DNA of 9,023 nt, from assembly GCA_002437735.1 (NCBI GenBank), contig DJRC01000008.1, positions 1 through 9,023 on the forward strand, given 5' to 3'. Origin of the DNA: Oscillospiraceae bacterium UBA6370 (GTDB lineage: Bacteria; Bacillota; Clostridia; Oscillospirales; Oscillospiraceae). Positions 5,785 to 9,023 of the stretch are shown in pieces. The translations under genes and the position numbers were made by a program. Positions within the stretch are counted from its first letter, which is position 1; every line of letters starts with the position of its first letter. Below the pieces are notes generated by a model. The model did no database searches, was not told the origin of the DNA, and saw only the letters and a list, made by a program, of their open reading frames with translations.

Positions 5785-6900
5785 TTATACCGCGATGCGG
5801 CGGGCGCTGACATAGCCGGTGGTGTAGTAGGCGTCGGAAAGGTTGCTGACGATGACGCCGACGCCGTAGTCCGAGGCATGGACGAACTGACCGCTGCCGA
5901 TGTACATGCCGACGTGCGTGACGGGCTTCGAGGTGGTGCTGCCGGGCTTCTTGAAGAACACGAGGTCGCCGGGGGCAAGCTCGTCCCACGAAACGGTAAC
6001 GCCGTTTTGCAGCTGAGCGGAGGCGGTGCGGTTGATGGAGTAGCCGAGCTGTGCGCAGGCATACTGCACAAGACCGGAGCAGTCAAAGCCGACGCGCGGG
6101 CTGGCCCCGCCGTAGACGTAGCTGTAACCGACGTATTGGAGCGCGATGTTCGCAAGCTCCTGCCCCTTGCTCGAAGCGGCGGTGGGAGTGTAGTCCGTCT
6201 CCTCCACATAGGCGGCGCTGACGTAGCCCTGCTCGATCTGATACCAGCCACTCTGGACGGATACGACCTTCACGCAGCGGCCCTTGGCGAGGGAGCCGAC
6301 CTTGGAGTAGCCGGTACCGGGGCCGGAGCGGATGTTGAGCGGACCCTGCGCGACGCGAATGTAGAGCTGCTCGAGCGCCTCCTCATAGGTGGCGGCCTCG
6401 GTGTATGCCGCGTCGATATAGCCGCTGCCAATCTGATACCAGCCGTCCTGCGCGCCGAGGACCTTGACGACCTTGCCCTGCGCGAGCTCGTCCGCGACAG
6501 CATAGTCGGTGGACGGACCGGTGCGGACGTTGAGCACGTCCGCCGTGACCTTGACGTAGGTGCTCTCGCTCTGTGCGGCGGAAGCGCTCACCGCGCTGGC
6601 CTCTGCTGTGACGGCCGGGGCGGCTTCCTCAAGCAGCTTGACGTAGCTTGCGGAGATGTAGCCCTTTACGCTACCAAGCTGGATGCCGTACCACCCGTTC
6701 GTCGCGGTGTCCACGATCTCGACCTGCCTGCCGCTCGGCAGCTGATCGAGGATGGCGGAGCCGGTGCTCGCGGTCTTGCGCACGCGCAAAACGCTGCTGC
6801 CAACGTCCACAACGCCGGTGAGCGCGAAAGTGGGGGTGGTCAAGCAGACCGCCAGCAGCAGGCCGGCAACTGTACTGCGGAGCGCGTGACGTAGTTTCAT
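5785..6900 (-). CDS. Secreted SH3b x3 - NlpC/P60 peptidoglycan endopeptidase
   Basis: This is a 371-residue exported cell-wall hydrolase. A signal peptide occupies about 1-26 (basic start, hydrophobic 11-20, cleavage after TPTFA). Three bacterial SH3 domains follow at about 28-89, 114-170 and 179-234, each with the LNVR/LRVR...GW/Y...GY pattern; the last two are most alike. They should bind peptidoglycan. The NlpC/P60 domain (about 245-371) has the catalytic cysteine in FDCSGLV (C274), the histidine in THVGMYIG (H329) and H341 in FVHAS as the third polar residue. The family cleaves D-gamma-glutamyl-diamino-acid bonds in stem peptides; the exact bond is not readable here. The start is supported by GAGGAGGA (complement of 6907-6914) just upstream of ATG at 6900. 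Its leader contains a 5' palindrome and a possible attenuator. It is divergent from the amidohydrolase gene and its 3' end converges on the ATPase gene. Confidence 0.95.
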   Translation of the reverse strand: MKLRHALRSTVAGLLLAVCLTTPTFALTGVVDVGSSVLRVRKTASTGSAILDQLPSGRQVEIVDTATNGWYGIQLGSVKGYISASYVKLLEEAAPAVTAEASAVSASAAQSESTYVKVTADVLNVRTGPSTDYAVADELAQGKVVKVLGAQDGWYQIGSGYIDAAYTEAATYEEALEQLYIRVAQGPLNIRSGPGTGYSKVGSLAKGRCVKVVSVQSGWYQIEQGYVSAAYVEETDYTPTAASSKGQELANIALQYVGYSYVYGGASPRVGFDCSGLVQYACAQLGYSINRTASAQLQNGVTVSWDELAPGDLVFFKKPGSTTSKPVTHVGMYIGSGQFVHASDYGVGVIVSNLSDAYYTTGYVSARRIAV

Positions 6901-6925
6901 AGGGCATCCTCCTCAAATTCTCATG

Positions 6926-6953
6926 AAAAAGCGGCGCAGACGGGGCGCGCCGC
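6926..6953 (-). terminator. Candidate attenuator hairpin in the NlpC/P60 leader
   Basis: On the - strand, GCGGCGC (6953-6947) and GCGCCGC (6937-6931) form a 7-bp all-GC stem with a 9-nt loop, followed at once by TTTTT (6930-6926). This has the shape of an intrinsic terminator, but it lies between the predicted promoter (-10 at 6996-6991) and the start codon at 6900. It would cut off the NlpC/P60 transcript unless read through, suggesting conditional control. No antiterminator partner is obvious. Confidence 0.5.
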
Positions 6954-6968
6954 CGAACGGTATCAAAG

Positions 6969-6983
6969 GTTACAATTTGTAAC
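6969..6983. promoter_or_regulatory. 15-bp palindrome at the predicted NlpC/P60 transcription start
   Basis: GTTACAA (6969-6975) and TTGTAAC (6977-6983) form a perfect dyad around a single central base. It starts right at the predicted +1 of the - strand promoter. It is nested inside a wider inverted repeat, GGTATCA (6959-6965) and TGATACC (6992-6998), whose right arm covers most of the -10. It could be an operator for an unidentified dimeric regulator. If transcribed, it would also give a 5-bp hairpin at the very 5' end of the mRNA. Confidence 0.55.
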
Positions 6984-6990
6984 TATTGTG

Positions 6991-7019
6991 ATGATACCAC
7001 AATCCGGCGGCGGATGCAA
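6991..7019 (-). promoter_or_regulatory. Extended -10 promoter of the NlpC/P60 gene
   Basis: Read on the - strand, TTGCAT (7019-7014) is a weak -35, followed by a 17-bp spacer and TGG-TATCAT, with the -10 at 6996-6991 (5 of 6 matches) and an extended TGn. An A7 tract (complement of 7021-7027) just upstream of the -35 resembles an UP element. The predicted start is near 6984, giving a leader of about 84 nt. Confidence 0.65.
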
Positions 7020-7063
7020 GTTTTTTTCACCCGTTTTCGGTCAAACAATGTCGGATCAAAATT

Positions 7064-7083
7064 GTGCAGAATGCACGAAGTGC
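7064..7083. repeat. Overlapping three-arm inverted repeat (GTGC/GCAC/GTGC)
   Basis: GTGCA (7064-7068), GAA, TGCAC (7072-7076) is one dyad. Its right arm GCAC (7073-7076) also pairs with GTGC (7080-7083) across a second GAA. The two dyads are mutually exclusive as hairpins. The element lies 14-33 bp upstream of the amidohydrolase -35, a usual place for an activator or repressor site. No known regulator is recognised. Confidence 0.3.
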
Positions 7084-7096
7084 GCAAAAAATCCGT

Positions 7097-7125
7097 TTGC
7101 CAGCCTCGGAGCGGTGTGGTATGAT
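7097..7125 (+). promoter_or_regulatory. Extended -10 promoter of the amidohydrolase gene
   Basis: TTGCCA (7097-7102, 5 of 6) is followed by a 17-bp spacer and TATGAT (7120-7125, 5 of 6), with an extended TGG at 7117-7119. An A6 tract (7086-7091) lies just upstream of the -35. The start would be near 7132, giving a leader of about 26 nt. This is the best-scoring promoter in the window by eye. Confidence 0.8.
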
Positions 7126-7157
7126 AAGGCAAATGCGGAAGGAGCGGAGGAAATGCC

Positions 7158-8453
7158 ATGTTCCGGAATGAAACAAGCTATGTGCTCACGAACGGCGTGC
7201 TGCTCGACGGCACGGAGAAGATGACGCCGCAGACGGGCAGGGATATTTATATTGAGGGCGGACGCATCAGCGCGGTCGCCGACGCCGCGGCGCGCCGCGA
7301 GGGCTATGAGGTCGTGGACCTCGGCGGGCAGTATGTGCTGCCGGGGCTTATCAATCTGCACGTTCACCTGCCCGCCTCCGGCAAGCCGAAGAAAAAGGCG
7401 AGCGACCCGAAGAAGCTCGTGAAGCTCATCACCGCCAACGCGCTCACGCGCCGCATCGGCGTGAAGCTGTGCGAGGGCTACGCGAAAACGGAGCTTCTCA
7501 GCGGCGTGACGACCATCCGCACGGTCGGCGGCGTGGCGGACTTCGACACGATCATCCGCGATCTTGCCGCGCAGGGGAAGATCCTCAGCCCGCGCGTGGT
7601 GGCGTCCAATATGGCGGTCTCCGTGCCCGGCGGGCACATGGCCGGCTCCCTTGCCTACGAGGCAAAGACGCCGGAGGAGGCCGCAGCTTATGTGGAGCGG
7701 ATCGCGGCGGAGAAGCCGGACCTCATCAAGCTCATGATCACCGGTGGCGTGCTCGACGCCGAGGTCGTCGGCGAGCCGGGCGTGCTGCGGATGCAGCCCG
7801 CGCTGGTGAAGGCGGCCTGTGATAAGGCGCACGCGTTGGGGATGAAGGTCGCCGCGCACGTGGAAAGCCCCGAGGGCGTGCGCGTGGCGCTGGAAAACGG
7901 CGTGGACTCCATCGAGCACGGCGCGCGGCCGGACGCGGCGATCACCGCGCTTTACAAGGAAAAGGGTGCGTTCCAGGTCGCGACGCTCTCACCCGCGCTG
8001 CCCTACGCGCTTTTTGACCGCAGCATTTCCCACGCGACCTACGAGCAGCAGGAGAACGGCAAGGTCGTTTTTGACGGCATTATCGCCATGGCGCGGGAAA
8101 ATCTGGCGAACGGCATTCCGGTCGGCCTTGGCACGGACACCGGCTGCCCCTATATCACGCACTACGATATGTGGCGCGAGCTGTGCTACTTCGTGAAATA
8201 CTGCGGCGTGACGCCTGCCTTCGCGCTCTACACCGCGACGCTGCTCAACGCGCGGCTCGCCGGCATCGACGGCGAGACCGGCTCCATCGAGGCGGGCAAG
8301 GCAGCGGATCTGATCGTCTGTGCGAAGGACCCGCTCGCGGACCTCTCGGCGCTGCGCACGCTCTCGATGGTCATCAAGGATGGCTACCGCGTCGAGCATC
8401 CCGCGCCGAAGAAGCTGCCGGAGGTCGAGCGCGAGCTGGATAAGTTCCTGTGA
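7158..8453 (+). CDS. Metal-dependent amidohydrolase (imidazolonepropionase / Xaa-Pro dipeptidase-like, cd01299 type)
   Basis: This is a 431-residue, probably cytoplasmic hydrolase of the amidohydrolase superfamily, usual length. It has the N- and C-terminal beta-sandwich strands (about 8-60 and 378-412, with GSIEAGKAADLIV at 375-387) around a TIM barrel. The metal-binding residues appear in order: H68 and H70 (HVH after LPGLINL), K191 (DLIKLMITGG, probably carbamylated), H234 (VAAHVES), H254 (SIEHGA) and D327 (GLGTDTG). GGH (158-160) is also typical of this subgroup. These fit a binuclear enzyme hydrolysing amide or peptide-like bonds. The real substrate cannot be read from sequence; related proteins act on N-acyl amino acids, prolyl dipeptides or esters. 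A lysine-rich stretch directly after HVH (seven Lys in 76-89) is unusual. Start: GGAGG at 7146-7150, 7 nt before ATG. It has its own promoter and terminator, and no neighbour indicates a pathway. Confidence 0.92.
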   Translation: MFRNETSYVLTNGVLLDGTEKMTPQTGRDIYIEGGRISAVADAAARREGYEVVDLGGQYVLPGLINLHVHLPASGKPKKKASDPKKLVKLITANALTRRIGVKLCEGYAKTELLSGVTTIRTVGGVADFDTIIRDLAAQGKILSPRVVASNMAVSVPGGHMAGSLAYEAKTPEEAAAYVERIAAEKPDLIKLMITGGVLDAEVVGEPGVLRMQPALVKAACDKAHALGMKVAAHVESPEGVRVALENGVDSIEHGARPDAAITALYKEKGAFQVATLSPALPYALFDRSISHATYEQQENGKVVFDGIIAMARENLANGIPVGLGTDTGCPYITHYDMWRELCYFVKYCGVTPAFALYTATLLNARLAGIDGETGSIEAGKAADLIVCAKDPLADLSALRTLSMVIKDGYRVEHPAPKKLPEVERELDKFL

Positions 8454-8471
8454 CCTATTATAATGTATAAG

Positions 8472-8499
8472 AAAAAGCACGGGGCCCCGTGCTTTTTTT
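8472..8499. terminator. Bidirectional terminator between the amidohydrolase and DUF362 genes
   Basis: AAAAAGCACGGGG (8472-8484) and CCCCGTGCTTTTT (8485-8497) are perfectly self-complementary, with a T7 run at 8493-8499 on the + strand and T5 on the - strand. The central GGCC must form the loop. It lies between the two convergent stop codons (8453 and 8517) and should serve both genes. Confidence 0.95.
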
Positions 8500-8516
8500 C
8501 TTATGGCGTTTTCGCG

Positions 8517-9023
8517 TTACAGCTCCACGAGCTCGTATTCCCGCGTGCCGAAGCCTAGCGCCGCCGCGGATTCGACCGTGCGGACGCCGTTGCGGCTCTC
8601 GATGCGTTCCACGAGGCGATCGCGGCCCGGATCGTCGGAGGCGTAGACCAGATCGAGGCACGCCTGATCGACTGCGATGGGGTCGAGCGAGGCAAGAATG
8701 CCGATGTCTGCCATGCACGGGTCCTCGGCCACGGCGCAGCAGTCGCAGTCCACGGACATATTCTTCATGACGTTGATGAAAACGGTCTTGTCCTTGAAGT
8801 ATTCCGCCACGGACGAGGCGGCATCCGCCATCGCGTCGAGGAAGCTGTCGTGGTCGGCGGTCCAGATCTTTTCGGGCTCGCCGGCGCCGTGGATGTATGC
8901 TTTGCCGTAGGAGGACGCGCAGCCGATGGAGAGCTGCTTGAGCGCGCCGCCGAAGCCGCCCATCGGATGCCCCTTGAAGTGGGAGAGGACGAGCATGGAA
9001 TCGTAGTTGGCAATGTCCTTGCC
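8517..9023 (-). CDS. DUF362-family protein, C-terminal part (5' end outside window)
   Basis: This open frame reads from the right edge of the window to TAA (complement of 8517-8519), giving 168 residues without a start. The ATG at 8996 is internal, because the frame continues upstream (GKDIANYDS before MLVLSHFKGH). The signature of DUF362 proteins is clear: HFKGHPMGGFGGALKQLSIG, then a cysteine cluster D-C-D-C-C (complement of 8736-8750), ADIGILASLDPIAVDQACLD and a C-terminal GVRTVESAAALGFG. Many DUF362 proteins carry an inserted pair of 4Fe-4S ferredoxin motifs after the glycine-rich motif. Here that place holds only GAGEPEKIWTADHDSFLDA and a helix, so this is a ferredoxin-less version. The biochemical role is not established. 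It converges on the amidohydrolase gene and shares its terminator; its promoter is outside the window. Confidence 0.88.
   Translation of the reverse strand, partial: GKDIANYDSMLVLSHFKGHPMGGFGGALKQLSIGCASSYGKAYIHGAGEPEKIWTADHDSFLDAMADAASSVAEYFKDKTVFINVMKNMSVDCDCCAVAEDPCMADIGILASLDPIAVDQACLDLVYASDDPGRDRLVERIESRNGVRTVESAAALGFGTREYELVEL

Noticed and set aside
5779..6894. 371-codon open frame on the + strand opposite the NlpC/P60 gene
   Set aside because: It mirrors the real gene almost end to end, reads as Gly/Ala/Asp/Val-rich low-complexity protein and has no ribosome binding site; the - strand frame has a signal peptide, three SH3b domains and catalytic residues.
6978..6992. WalR-type box (TGTAAC then TGTGAT) before the NlpC/P60 gene
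   Set aside because: WalR sites are two TGTWAH-like hexamers 5 nt apart; here the gap is 3 nt and the second hexamer is a poor match, whereas the palindrome reading is exact.
7002..7027. Hairpin ATCCG-GCGG-CGGAT followed by seven Ts on the + strand as a terminator
   Set aside because: The stem is only 5 bp, 5 nt separate it from the T-run, and no + strand gene ends here; the T-run is better explained as an A-tract UP element for the - strand promoter.

Overview
This 9 kb window is GC-rich chromosomal DNA, most likely from a Clostridia-class Firmicute (Oscillospiraceae/Ruminococcaceae-like gut anaerobe). That placement is inferred from the AAGGAGG-type ribosome binding sites, the TTGACA and extended -10 promoters, and the gene content: a BlaI/M56 pair, a DUF4428-SHOCT protein, a PRK06851-like ATPase, an SH3b-NlpC/P60 hydrolase, a cd01299-like amidohydrolase and a DUF362 protein. 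There are no rRNA or tRNA genes, CRISPR arrays, insertion sequences or phage genes that I can see. Coding is dense, and most gene ends carry clear intrinsic terminators.

Layout. 1-180: the probable tail of an upstream + strand gene, its terminator, and a sigma-A-type promoter carrying two matching inverted repeats (GTTTAT-N5-ATAAAC). 181-3418: a two-gene operon of a BlaI/MecI-family repressor and a 955-residue M56 (BlaR1-type) membrane metallopeptidase. The M56 protein's outer domain is very large and not PBP-like. 3573-4517: a zinc-ribbon/SHOCT protein with its own ribosome binding site and a strong terminator. 4647-5720: a P-loop ATPase whose second half looks like a degenerate copy of the first. 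5785-6900 (- strand): a secreted NlpC/P60 endopeptidase with three SH3b domains. 6901-7157: a divergent regulatory region with two extended -10 promoters, a 15-bp palindrome at a predicted transcription start, and a candidate attenuator hairpin in the NlpC/P60 leader. 7158-8453: a metal-dependent amidohydrolase. 8517-9023 (- strand): the C-terminal part of a DUF362 protein running off the window.

How the genes work together. Only the BlaI/M56 pair forms an evident system. By analogy with BlaI/BlaR1 and MecI/MecR1, the membrane protease senses something outside the cell and triggers loss of the repressor. The repressor probably binds the twin inverted repeats and so controls its own operon. 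No beta-lactamase or PBP gene is adjacent and the sensor domain has no transpeptidase motifs, so the signal is probably not a beta-lactam. The SHOCT gene 154 nt downstream may be co-transcribed. The remaining genes look like independent transcription units, separated by bidirectional terminators at the convergent ends and a shared divergent promoter region in the middle.
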